Source of the DNA: JAIVJN01 sp036732565
GTDB lineage: Bacteria > Acidobacteriota > Vicinamibacteria > Vicinamibacterales > UBA2999
NCBI GenBank assembly: GCA_036732565.1
Contig: DAINCF010000054.1
Span: 1 to 20,610 of the forward strand
Length of the DNA: 20,610 bases
Direction of reading: 5' to 3'
Shown here: positions 7,113 through 15,757 of the stretch, piece after piece
Layout of the letters: each line of letters starts with the position of its first letter
How positions within the stretch are numbered: the first letter of the stretch is position 1
Program-made: the position numbers and the translations under genes
The notes under the pieces: generated by a model
Database searches by the model: none
Told to the model about the DNA's origin: nothing
What the model saw: the letters and a program-made list of their open reading frames with translations, nothing else

Positions 7113-7177
7113 AGACATCTTGAAGGCCGGCGGAAAATTTGACTCGTATGCAAAGAATCTCGGCCTTCAAGATGTCT
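7113..7177 (+). repeat. 17-base perfect inverted repeat of the dispersed repeat core
   Basis: The arms at 7113-7129 and 7161-7177 are exact reverse complements over 17 bases, separated by 31 bases. The right arm contains the same 16-base core found at 845-860 and includes the ATG at 7172, the likely start codon of the downstream methyltransferase. In RNA the arms would form a long stem that buries this start codon. The pair may be two oppositely oriented copies of a REP-like element, or a structure affecting translation of the next gene. Confidence 0.7.
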
Positions 7178-7996
7178 AGGCTGCGCGACTGGCTCGTCGA
7201 ACCGTCAGTGCGCGGCCTGGATCCGAACACGGTGGACTTCACGGCGGCGCATCGGGAGGTGCTGCAGCGGAAGCCCGTGCTGCGCCGGCTCTTCGAGCGG
7301 TTCTATCGTGAGTGCCGCGCCCTGGATGAAACCCACTTTGGCGCCGCGCGCGGACGGCGCCTCGAGCTCGGCAGCGGATCGAGTTTCTGCAAGCGCCTCT
7401 TTCCCGATCTCATCACCAGCGACCTCAAGCCGCTGCCCTCCGTCGACCTCGTCGCGCGCGCGGAGTCACTGCCGTTTCCCGATCGCGGGCTGCGGGCGAT
7501 TTACGCCATCAACGTGTTTCACCATCTCGCCGATCCACGCGCGTTCTTCCGCGAATTGCTGCGCGTGCTCGCGTCGGGCGGTGGCGTCGTGCTGATCGAG
7601 CCCTACCACGGGCCGCTTGCGCGATTCCTCTTCAAGCGGCTGCATGCGTCCGAAACCTTCGACACCGCCGTGGCCGGGTGGGAGGCGGAGCGACCCGCCG
7701 GCGCGATGTCCAACGCCAACCAAGCGCTCTCGTTTGTCGTGTTCGTCCGTGACCGCGCCATCTTCGAGCGCGAGTTCCCCGAGTTGGAGATTGTGCACGC
7801 GCGCCCGCACACGCATCTGATGTACTTGTTCAGCGGCGGTCTGAATTTCCGACAGCTCGTGCCGAGTTGGGCTGGTGGTCTGCTCGGCGCGCTCGAATGG
7901 CTGCTCACGCCGCTGAACCCGTGGCTGGCGCTTCAGCACACGCTCGTCCTGCGGCGTCGAGCCGAGGGATGGACTGTCCCAGAGACCCTCGGCTAG
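7172..7996 (+). CDS. SAM-dependent methyltransferase (Methyltransf_11-like)
   Basis: From the ATG at 7172 this is a 274-residue protein with a class I methyltransferase core: LELGSGSSFCKRLFP (motif I), SLPFPDRGLRAIYAINVFHHLADP and the following ASGGGVVLIEP strand. The C-terminal third is basic and partly hydrophobic. The frame is open further upstream, with possible starts TTG 7139 and ATG 7148. I prefer 7172 because the sequence before it lies in the repeat and reads as non-family residues, and because Met-Ser-Arg-Leu-Arg is a plausible natural N-terminus. No good Shine-Dalgarno sequence fits any of the starts. Its place between sugar-modifying genes suggests a role in glycan or sugar nucleotide methylation, but the acceptor is unknown. 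Confidence 0.82.
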   Translation: MSRLRDWLVEPSVRGLDPNTVDFTAAHREVLQRKPVLRRLFERFYRECRALDETHFGAARGRRLELGSGSSFCKRLFPDLITSDLKPLPSVDLVARAESLPFPDRGLRAIYAINVFHHLADPRAFFRELLRVLASGGGVVLIEPYHGPLARFLFKRLHASETFDTAVAGWEAERPAGAMSNANQALSFVVFVRDRAIFEREFPELEIVHARPHTHLMYLFSGGLNFRQLVPSWAGGLLGALEWLLTPLNPWLALQHTLVLRRRAEGWTVPETLG

Positions 7997-8011
7997 ACTG
8001 GGTTGTTGTCC

Positions 8012-8975
<964 letters not shown>

Positions 8976-8977
<2 letters not shown>

Positions 8978-9022
8978 CGCGCCCGGCCATCACGTTGCCA
9001 TCAGGGCGTGGGCCGGCGCGTC
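8976..9022. terminator. Possible bidirectional terminator-like stem at the convergent gene junction
   Basis: The arms 8976-8988 and 9011-9022 are complementary over 12 base pairs with a single bulged base, around a 22-base loop. The stem starts inside the stop codon of the + strand fcl gene and extends into the 3' end of the - strand FkbM/GT2 gene. The two genes converge with only 12 bases between stops. No T run follows on either strand, so this is not a canonical intrinsic terminator, but its symmetric placement would suit ending or stabilising both transcripts. Confidence 0.35.
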
Positions 9023-11605
9023 GTGGCAGAACCTGAGATCCTCGAAGAGAAACGCCAGAGCGCGAGAGTCCTCGGCTGCCCAGGTCTGGGACGGCACGAC
9101 GCTGATGTCGCTCGCGATGGCGACCTCGCACTCGACGTCGCCGAGCACGCCCGTGCCCCGCGATGCCACGAGCTCGGCCGGTACCCGCCAGCACAACGTG
9201 AATGGGCCGGCCTCTGGGACGATGCCCGCGCCAAGCGGGCGGCCATGGATCGACGCCCAGAGCGTGAGCGGGCCTCGCACGCTCGCGACCCGCTCGTGGT
9301 GCATGCCAATCAGGCACAGAAGCCTTGTGCCCTCGGGTACTGGCAAGAGCTGACGCAGTTCAGGACCCGCCCATCCGTCCGCACCCGGCGCTACCGTTGA
9401 CGCGTGGCGATACGCACGGACCACCTCGTATGGAGCGCCTTCAGGATGCCCGGACGCCACGTACGCGCCAAGGGGAGGAGCCGCCGGGAACGTGAGGTCT
9501 TGGAACACGTAACTCAAGAGCCGAGGGTCCGTGGGCGCACCCAATTGAGCCGCGGGCAGGCTGGGTGCGGAGATGACGATCTCGTCCAGAGCCCGATCGC
9601 TCGAATCGTTGCCTGTCGCGGTCTCGAACGGCATCCGCCACGCCACCGTGAACGGTCCGGGCCGCACCACGACGCCCACACCCAGTGGTCGATCGTTCAG
9701 GGTGGCGCGCAAGATCAACGGACCCGAGATCGCCGCGACACGCGCACTATGGTCGCCCCTCAGGCACAGATAGGACTCCACGTTCGGCAGCATCCGCCGG
9801 AGCCGAAGATCGGGACCCACCCAGCCATCCGCGTACGCTGGAGTCTCCAATCGTGCTGATTTCGTGGAAGGGTCGGGCCCGACGACATCGTTCGCGATCA
9901 GGTGTTGACAGACCGACAGCACCTGGCTGATTTGATGCTCGACTCGTCCACTATCGCCGAGCGCCGTACGCTGGAGCCCTTCGTGCAGCGTCTGCAGCAA
10001 GTAGGAGAGTGACCCGACGGTCAGCTCCTGTCCGGTATGACGCGCGACGATCTGCCGGATCTCCTCGGCGCGTGGGAAGCCGCCGGCGAAGGTCTTGGCC
10101 GACGCATACTCCCGTCCGGCCGCCACGAGCTGGTCGATCATCTGCGCGGGGAACCGCTCTCCGAACCGCATCCAGAGCTCCCAGTCGAACGCGTAGTGCA
10201 GCCCCGGGTCGAACGGGCCGACGTCGTGCAGCGCCTGACGCCGGAAGAACGTCGTCGGTTGTAGGATGTAGTCGATGCCGTACACGAGGGCATCGAGATC
10301 GAATGGGCGGGTGCACTCGAACTCGCGGATGACCTCGCCGTCTTCATCGACGCGGTTGCCACGCCCGTACACGAGGCCAAGGTCAGGGTTCGCGCGGAAT
10401 GCCGCCACCGCCGCGGCGAGGGCGCCGGGGTAGTAGAAGTCGTCGGAGTTGACCCAGCACACGATGTCGCCGGTCGCGCGTGCGAAGCCCTTGTTGAGCG
10501 CGTCGGTTTGGCCGCGGTCCGGCTCGCTGACCCAATACGCGAGCCGATCGGCGTACCGGCGCAGGATGTCGACGCTTCCGTCGTTCGAGCCACCGTCGAT
10601 GACGACGTACTCGAGATTCGGGTAGTCCTGATCGAGCACGCTTCGAATCGTCTGCTCCAGGAATCGTGCCTGGTTGAACGACGGTGTGATGACCGAGACC
10701 TTTGGATGCGGGGAGAGCAGACGCTCGCGCTCGCCGGGCGGCGCGGCCGCGATCCAGGGACGCTCAACGGTCTGAGTCGCTCCGACGAGCGTGCTCAGAT
10801 CGGTGATGACCGTCGCACGCTTCTCGCACTCGTTCCGAAACCACAGCGCGCGGTCGATCACTCGATCATGGGCGATCGCCATCGCCTGGTGGATCACCGG
10901 CAGCAGCCGGTCGCGCACGCGCTCGTGCACGAACACGAGGTTCCCCCAGTCTCCAGCGCGTGCGGACGTGGCAGGCTCGATGACCTCGAGCTCATCGTGT
11001 CGCTTCACGAAGAAGACGTCGTGAAACCCGCGCGGTTCGAGCAGCTCGACGAGGTCGCCCATCCGGTACGGCGAGTGGCCGGCCGCCTGCTGTGGGCTCC
11101 AGCAGTACTCGGCGACGGTCACATCGCTGCGGAGATCCCCCAGGCCCTGGAGCACGGCCATATCTCCGCCTTCGGTATCGATCTTGAGCAGGCCAACGGC
11201 GCCAGGAATCACGCCTTCGCGCGCCAGGAAGCCCAGCGTGCGGCACGTCACCGGCATCGCGGTGCTCCACCTCACCTCGTCGGTGTCCGCGAACGCGACC
11301 AGGGAGTGATGGTAGTCGAGCCGGTGTCCGGCAGCGTCGTGAGCGATCCGCAGCGTCGCGTCGCCGTCGTGCGCGCCGATGGCGAGGTCGCTCACGGTCA
11401 CGGTGGATACGCCCTCGAACCGGCGACGAAGGTACTCGACGTGTGGCGGGTACGGCTCGAAAGCGAATACGTGCTCGGCCGCGGCCGCGAGGCAGGTGTC
11501 TACGAACGAGCCCTTCTCGGCGCCGACATCGACGACGGTCCGGGTGTCCAGGTGCGACAGCAGATTGCGGAGCAGTGTGTAGTCAGTCTCTTGGAAATAA
11601 GCCAC
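8990..11605 (-). CDS. FkbM-type methyltransferase fused to a family 2 glycosyltransferase with two C-terminal DGWxGP domains
   Basis: The 871-residue protein has four parts. Residues about 1-220 are an FkbM methyltransferase: VVDVGAEKGSF, FAFEPYPPH, and LLKIDTEGGD. Residues about 298-500 are a GT-A glycosyltransferase: KVSVITPSFNQ, VIDGGSNDGS, and the metal-binding WVNSDDF near 385. A helical stretch follows. The end consists of two tandem, clearly homologous domains of about 130 residues, starting with DGWVGP near 593 and DGWAGP near 743, each with a GPL, then RPLG, then GPFT pattern. It probably adds a sugar and O-methylates the glycan. The frame is open up to 11836, but that part overlaps the previous gene and reads as non-family sequence. 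GTG 11605 has a purine-rich ribosome site (AGAGGGA) 8 bases upstream. GTG 11623, forming a GTGA overlap, is the alternative. Confidence 0.88.
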   Translation of the reverse strand: MAYFQETDYTLLRNLLSHLDTRTVVDVGAEKGSFVDTCLAAAAEHVFAFEPYPPHVEYLRRRFEGVSTVTVSDLAIGAHDGDATLRIAHDAAGHRLDYHHSLVAFADTDEVRWSTAMPVTCRTLGFLAREGVIPGAVGLLKIDTEGGDMAVLQGLGDLRSDVTVAEYCWSPQQAAGHSPYRMGDLVELLEPRGFHDVFFVKRHDELEVIEPATSARAGDWGNLVFVHERVRDRLLPVIHQAMAIAHDRVIDRALWFRNECEKRATVITDLSTLVGATQTVERPWIAAAPPGERERLLSPHPKVSVITPSFNQARFLEQTIRSVLDQDYPNLEYVVIDGGSNDGSVDILRRYADRLAYWVSEPDRGQTDALNKGFARATGDIVCWVNSDDFYYPGALAAAVAAFRANPDLGLVYGRGNRVDEDGEVIREFECTRPFDLDALVYGIDYILQPTTFFRRQALHDVGPFDPGLHYAFDWELWMRFGERFPAQMIDQLVAAGREYASAKTFAGGFPRAEEIRQIVARHTGQELTVGSLSYLLQTLHEGLQRTALGDSGRVEHQISQVLSVCQHLIANDVVGPDPSTKSARLETPAYADGWVGPDLRLRRMLPNVESYLCLRGDHSARVAAISGPLILRATLNDRPLGVGVVVRPGPFTVAWRMPFETATGNDSSDRALDEIVISAPSLPAAQLGAPTDPRLLSYVFQDLTFPAAPPLGAYVASGHPEGAPYEVVRAYRHASTVAPGADGWAGPELRQLLPVPEGTRLLCLIGMHHERVASVRGPLTLWASIHGRPLGAGIVPEAGPFTLCWRVPAELVASRGTGVLGDVECEVAIASDISVVPSQTWAAEDSRALAFLFEDLRFCHDAPAHALMAT

Positions 11606-11619
11606 TCGCGGCTTCCCTC

Positions 11620-12816
11620 TCACAAGCCCGCGTCGACGCCGCTCAGGTCGATGACATCGACGCGGCGATACTGGAGGATTCGCTCGGCCAGGCCGACCGC
11701 GTCCTGGGCGTTGCGCACGCCAAAGCCCGCGGCATCCAGGTTGAGGCTCTCGCCGTGAAAGCCCATGCGCTCCGGTCGCAGCCTGATCTCCGGCCGCGGC
11801 GTCACCACGGTCGACGACAAGGTTGACTCGAGCCACGACTGAAGCTCAGGGTCGTCGACGACCGAGGCGCGGATCGCTTCGAGCGCCGCTCCGTTGCTCG
11901 ACGGCGGGCATGCCGCCAGACAGTGCATCAGGAGACGCCGGCGATCCAGGCACAGCGTTTCGTCGTCGGGGAAGAACCGGTCCTTGGCGAGCTGGAACGC
12001 ATCGGCGACGGGGACTTCCGGAAAGATCGGAAGGTCCGGAACCGAGCTGTGCCGCTCGATGCGCGCCTGGGCATTCAACTCCCGGTAATCGGCATCGATC
12101 GGAGACTGGCCGTACCGAAACAGGTTCGCGACACCCGTGCTTCGTCCCGAAACGCCGGCGATGGACATCGGCGCGTCCACCGACGGGTATCGCCCGACCA
12201 GGTGGCCAACGACGAACCCCGAGTACACGTCGGGATACCGGCTGCGAAAGACGCGCCCCCCACGACGCTGAAGATCTTCGACGATACTTCGATGAATGGC
12301 CGTGTTGTAGAAGGTGGGGAGCCGCACGTACGCGGTCTCGAAGCTGATGACGGACGCCATCGTCGAGGTCGCGTCGAGCATGTGCAGGCCGCGGCCGAGC
12401 GGCAATCGCAGGAAGTCGCCCTGGCCCGGTAGATCGACGTCAGGCCACGTGTAGAACGCCGCTTCCCAGCGCAGCACCGGCTGCTGCAACCGGCTCAAGA
12501 GCCGGTCCAGCTCTCGCAGCGCGTGCGGCAGCAACCCATCGTCGTCGCCAATGACCAGGATGAAGTCGCCTTGGGCCTGGGAGACGGCGAACTCCCAGCT
12601 GTCGGTCATCGCCAGCGGCCCCGGCGCGCGAAGGTAGCGCACCCGGCTCGCGCCGGCCTCGTCGACCACCTGCTTCGCGGCGGCGGAGACGCCGTTGTCG
12701 CAGACGAGGATTTCGTAGTCGTCGATCTCCTGATCGAGGCAGGTGGCGAGTGCGTGCCTGAGGTAGGTCGGCCGCTCTCGAGTGGGGATCACGACGCTGA
12801 AACGGGGACGTGTCAC
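11620..12816 (-). CDS. Family 2 glycosyltransferase
   Basis: The 398-residue protein opens with a GT-A fold: FSVVIPTRERPTYLRHAL at about residues 6-23, ILVCDNGV near 36-43, and the acidic metal/nucleotide site GDDDGLLP near 89-96. No membrane segments are obvious, so it should be a cytoplasmic or peripheral enzyme that adds a sugar to the growing lipid-linked glycan. The last 100 residues are outside the GT domain and contain no motif I know. It follows the CmcI-type gene by 21 bases, and its stop overlaps an in-frame GTG of the next gene as GTGA, indicating a shared transcript. The donor sugar cannot be told, although the co-transcribed rfbF/rfbG branch makes a CDP-linked deoxy sugar a good candidate. 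Confidence 0.88.
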   Translation of the reverse strand: MTRPRFSVVIPTRERPTYLRHALATCLDQEIDDYEILVCDNGVSAAAKQVVDEAGASRVRYLRAPGPLAMTDSWEFAVSQAQGDFILVIGDDDGLLPHALRELDRLLSRLQQPVLRWEAAFYTWPDVDLPGQGDFLRLPLGRGLHMLDATSTMASVISFETAYVRLPTFYNTAIHRSIVEDLQRRGGRVFRSRYPDVYSGFVVGHLVGRYPSVDAPMSIAGVSGRSTGVANLFRYGQSPIDADYRELNAQARIERHSSVPDLPIFPEVPVADAFQLAKDRFFPDDETLCLDRRRLLMHCLAACPPSSNGAALEAIRASVVDDPELQSWLESTLSSTVVTPRPEIRLRPERMGFHGESLNLDAAGFGVRNAQDAVGLAERILQYRRVDVIDLSGVDAGL

Positions 12817-12837
12817 TGTGTGGTCGAGGCTCAGTAT

Positions 12838-13659
12838 CTACGGGGCGGTCTCAGCGGGCAGCCGGCGCAGCCAACCGTCGGGCCAATAAGTCGCCACAGG
12901 CTCGTGCAGTCCACGGCTTTCGTTGAACGGCCAGCGTGGCGGCGCCAACGTGAAGTCCGATCGGCGGGCGAGGAACTCGCGGACGGCCCCTCGTGGGTTG
13001 TTCCACGTCCAATCGGGCTGCCCGAGCGGCGAGTCGGCCAGCCCCTCCATGATACCGTCCGCCACCACCAGATACGATCCCACCGACACGAGATCGGCGT
13101 AAGCGTCGAGCTCGGCGGCGACGTGGTCTTTGGAGTGATTGGAATCGAGAAACACCATCACGCGATCATCGGGTCGGACGTTCGCCCGCACCTGCTGGAG
13201 GACGGCGGCATCGATCGAGCTGCCGTCGACGAGCGTGATCAAGGACGACAGCGAGTGCTCGGTCAGCGCTCGACGATTGTGCGACCGAATGTCCACGTCG
13301 ATGCCGATGACCCGTCCAGTTCCGAGCAGTTGGCAGAGGCTCGCGAAGAACACCAGCGATCCGCCGTGCGCGACACCGCACTCGATGATGACGTCCGGGC
13401 GGACCTGGCAGATCGCTTCTTGGGCCCGCATCAAGTCTTCAGGCAGCTGAATCGTCGGTCGACCCAGCCAGGTGAACGTATAACTGTTCTTCAACTCCCA
13501 GCCGAGCCGCAGCCATGCCCTGGTGAGCGCCTCGAAGGCCTCGGTCGAGTGCAGGTGATGGGTGGCCGATCCGCCTGCATCCGTGACGCGCACTTCGGCC
13601 GTTGTGTAATCGATCACCAGTCGCCGTTGCGCCGGAGGCGCGCCACTCATCGACATCAC
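12838..13659 (-). CDS. CmcI/cephalosporin hydroxylase family methyltransferase (rhamnosyl O-methyltransferase type)
   Basis: The 273-residue protein belongs to the family of CmcI and mycobacterial rhamnosyl O-methyltransferases. It shows the SAM-binding IIECGVAHGGSLVFFASL at about residues 91-108, the GIDVDIR strand near 119-125, the metal-site-like FLDSNHSKDHV around 164-174, and the VADGIMEGL segment after it. Family members are metal- and SAM-dependent O-methyltransferases despite the 'hydroxylase' name. In this operon it most likely O-methylates a deoxy sugar of the glycan. The GTG start at 13659 overlaps the stop of the preceding gene as GTGA; in-frame ATGs at 13656 and 13650 are alternatives and change only the first few residues. 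Confidence 0.88.
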   Translation of the reverse strand: MMSMSGAPPAQRRLVIDYTTAEVRVTDAGGSATHHLHSTEAFEALTRAWLRLGWELKNSYTFTWLGRPTIQLPEDLMRAQEAICQVRPDVIIECGVAHGGSLVFFASLCQLLGTGRVIGIDVDIRSHNRRALTEHSLSSLITLVDGSSIDAAVLQQVRANVRPDDRVMVFLDSNHSKDHVAAELDAYADLVSVGSYLVVADGIMEGLADSPLGQPDWTWNNPRGAVREFLARRSDFTLAPPRWPFNESRGLHEPVATYWPDGWLRRLPAETAP

Positions 13660-14846
13660 ACGTCCTGTGGTTGAGGATTCTGCGCCACACGCGACGCGAG
13701 GCTGTCGAGCGCGATCACGCGACCGTGGCAGTCATGCTGTTGCAGCGTGGAGCGGATCTCGGCGAGGTAGTTCGAGTTGACGACGATGACGGTCTCGATT
13801 CCCAGATCCTGCAGCGCTCGCGGAGCGACGATTGGCTGGCCCGTGCCGAGCACGTACCGACCTTGCTTGTTCGGGTTCACGTCAACGACCGCGCACACGA
13901 CGTCGGACGTGGCCCCGAGATGATTGAGCAGCGAGACGCCCTTGGCGCCCGCGCCCCAGACGGCACAGGGTCCTCGAGCGGACCAGGCCGCGAGCCTCTC
14001 TCGCCACGACGCTCGCCAGGTGTCCCACGCCGCGCCGAACTGATGGAGGTCTTCGTCCGAGCCCCCCAGCGGCTCGCCCGCCGAAGTGCCCCTGGCGGCC
14101 TCGATCCACTGATATTGGTCGGCGAACATCGCACGATGCGTCGTGATCCGCCAGCCGCGTCCGACCAGCAGGTTCGCGAGCACCGGCATCGTGAAATAAG
14201 AGCAGTGCTCGTAGAAGATATCCCAGAACGCGCGGTGTTCGACGATCCACTCCAACCGCGGCGTTTCGATCCAGACGGCATCGTAGGAAGCGGTCGTGCG
14301 CTGGAGGCTGGCCACGAGCTCGGCCGGCCGAGCCACGTGCTCGATGACATGACGCGCGCAGGCGATCTCGGCGGCGGCGCAGAGATGCGTGGGGTCGTAG
14401 TCGGCCTGGATGTACGTCGCCCGTTCATGTCTCCCACTGCGCGCCGGATCGAAGCTGGGATCGAAGCCGACGCCGTCGCCGCCAGTGGCCTCGATCAAAC
14501 GTTCCAGGAAGGCCCCCTGCCCGCAGCCGATCTCCACCACCGTTTTTTCGGCCAGGTCGTATCGCCGCGCCAGATCTGTGACGATCGTGTCGAGATAGCC
14601 CTGAAAGAGGGCTGAGTACTCCTGTGAGCTCTCGTACTCCAGCGAGTAGCACAGGCGGGTAGGGTCGAACAACGCGTTGAACACGAAGCCACACGCACGA
14701 CACAACGTCAGCGCGATGTCGCCGCGCGGACAGTCGAGTGCCTCAGCCCTCGTCGCCCCCGTGCGATTCTGATGGATGGGCGTCTGCGCGATGCGAAGGA
14801 CTTCGTCAGTTCTGTGGCTGCGACACAGCCGACATTCGATTGACAT
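13656..14846 (-). CDS. Sugar C-methyltransferase-like protein with variant active-site motif
   Basis: This 396-residue protein has the three-part layout of TylC3/NovU sugar C-methyltransferases: an N-terminal zinc-binding module (Cys5, Cys8, Cys49, Cys52), a SAM-binding core with VVEIGCGQGAFLE near 100-112, and a C-terminal Rossmann-like part with GAGAKGVSLLN and NKQGRYVLGTGQPIVAP. The family's YHEH catalytic stretch appears here as Phe211-Tyr212-Glu213-His214, so the first tyrosine is replaced by phenylalanine while Glu and His are kept. The ATG at 14846 is preferred over the TTG at 14852 because the first cysteine pair follows at once; either start overlaps the preceding gene by about 40 bases. 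It may act on a different sugar from its paralogue at 15758. Family is firm, the reaction is inferred. Confidence 0.83.
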   Translation of the reverse strand: MSIECRLCRSHRTDEVLRIAQTPIHQNRTGATRAEALDCPRGDIALTLCRACGFVFNALFDPTRLCYSLEYESSQEYSALFQGYLDTIVTDLARRYDLAEKTVVEIGCGQGAFLERLIEATGGDGVGFDPSFDPARSGRHERATYIQADYDPTHLCAAAEIACARHVIEHVARPAELVASLQRTTASYDAVWIETPRLEWIVEHRAFWDIFYEHCSYFTMPVLANLLVGRGWRITTHRAMFADQYQWIEAARGTSAGEPLGGSDEDLHQFGAAWDTWRASWRERLAAWSARGPCAVWGAGAKGVSLLNHLGATSDVVCAVVDVNPNKQGRYVLGTGQPIVAPRALQDLGIETVIVVNSNYLAEIRSTLQQHDCHGRVIALDSLASRVAQNPQPQDV

Positions 14847-15756
14847 GCCCAATCCGCCGCCACCAGTCGATGGTCGAGGAGAGTCCGGTCACGAGATCGT
14901 GCCGCGGGCGCCACCCGAGGTCTTCGTGAAGGCGGCCCGGTCTCGCGCACAGCCATTGTGGATCTTCGGCTTTACGCGGAAGCACACCGAGCTGAACGAG
15001 CTCGGGACGACCGAGCTGCCGACCGATCTCGCGTGCGAGGTCGGCCACCGTCGTTGGTACCCCAGAAGCCACGTTTATACCGCCCGCGACGTCTGCCGAG
15101 GCGATGGTCACCAGCGCGTCGGCCGCATCGTCGACGTACAGAAGGTCTCGCACTTGATCACCGGAGGTCAACGCAAATGAGCGCTCCTCGAGCAGCGCCC
15201 GAATCAGGCTCGGGACCAGGCGCGCTGGGGGTTCGCCCGGACCGTAGACGTGAAAGAGTCGCGCGGTCGTCGCCGTCCATCCGTGCTGATCCGCGAGCTT
15301 GTGGGCCAGGAGTGACATGGCGTGCTTCGACGCCCCATACAGCGTGTCGGGGCGAATCTCACCGTGGTCGTCCACGCATCCGTCTCGGCCGGCGTACTCC
15401 GCGCAGCTCCCGACGACCACGACTCGACGGCAGCCCGTTTGTGTGAGCGCCTGCAAGAGGTTGAGGCTGCCGGCCACGGAGTCGAGATTGTCGAGGGCGT
15501 GGCGATAGCGTCCGGGCGGAATGTGCCACGCAAGATGCACGCAGACGTCTGGGTCGCACGCGGCAATTTTCTCGTGAAGGCCGGTTGCTGCCTGGAGGTC
15601 GGCCTCGATCAGGACGAGAGCCCTACGAATGTCGGCCAGGCGATCGAGATCGGTCGAGGGACGGACGAGGGCCGCCACGTCCGCGCCGCGTTCCACGAAG
15701 CGGCGAGCCACGTGAGAGCCAATGAAACCGCCGGCGCCCGTGATGAGCACTCGCAC
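14806..15756 (-). CDS. NAD-dependent sugar epimerase/4-ketoreductase
   Basis: The 316-residue protein is an extended short-chain dehydrogenase of the nucleotide-sugar type. It has the NAD(P)-binding GAGGFIG near residues 7-13, an HLAWH segment, the catalytic serine region VVGSCAEYAG, the YxxxK pair in LYGASKHA, and the ARLFHVYGPGEPP and RDLLYVDDAADAL signatures. GTG 15756 starts one base after the stop of the C-methyltransferase upstream, so the two are very likely co-translated. Given the upstream rfbF, rfbG and C-methyltransferase, the natural role is reduction (or epimerisation) of the C4 keto group of a methylated CDP-6-deoxy sugar. This role is inferred from order, not shown by a specific motif. 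Confidence 0.86.
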   Translation of the reverse strand: MRVLITGAGGFIGSHVARRFVERGADVAALVRPSTDLDRLADIRRALVLIEADLQAATGLHEKIAACDPDVCVHLAWHIPPGRYRHALDNLDSVAGSLNLLQALTQTGCRRVVVVGSCAEYAGRDGCVDDHGEIRPDTLYGASKHAMSLLAHKLADQHGWTATTARLFHVYGPGEPPARLVPSLIRALLEERSFALTSGDQVRDLLYVDDAADALVTIASADVAGGINVASGVPTTVADLAREIGRQLGRPELVQLGVLPRKAEDPQWLCARPGRLHEDLGWRPRHDLVTGLSSTIDWWRRIGHVNRMSAVSQPQN

Positions 15757-15757
15757 G

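Noticed and set aside
9363..9830. DNA-level direct repeat in the FkbM/GT2 gene
   Set aside because: The two DGWxGP units are similar as protein but have diverged at the DNA level, so this is an old domain duplication and not a recent DNA repeat.
10508..11758. 416-codon open frame on the + strand opposite the FkbM/GT2 fusion
   Set aside because: It covers the conserved FkbM and GT2 motifs of the - strand gene; codon-position GC bias explains the lack of stops.
11606..11836. N-terminal extension of the FkbM/GT2 fusion to the ATG at 11836
   Set aside because: These 77 codons overlap the end of the GT2 gene and read as Arg/Gly/Pro-rich sequence unlike FkbM proteins. A GTG with a ribosome site at 11605 fits better.
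12523..14615. Two long + strand open frames (383 and 337 codons) opposite the GT2, CmcI and C-methyltransferase genes
   Set aside because: The - strand genes have clear catalytic motifs and 4-base operon overlaps; the + strand frames have neither motifs nor plausible spacing.
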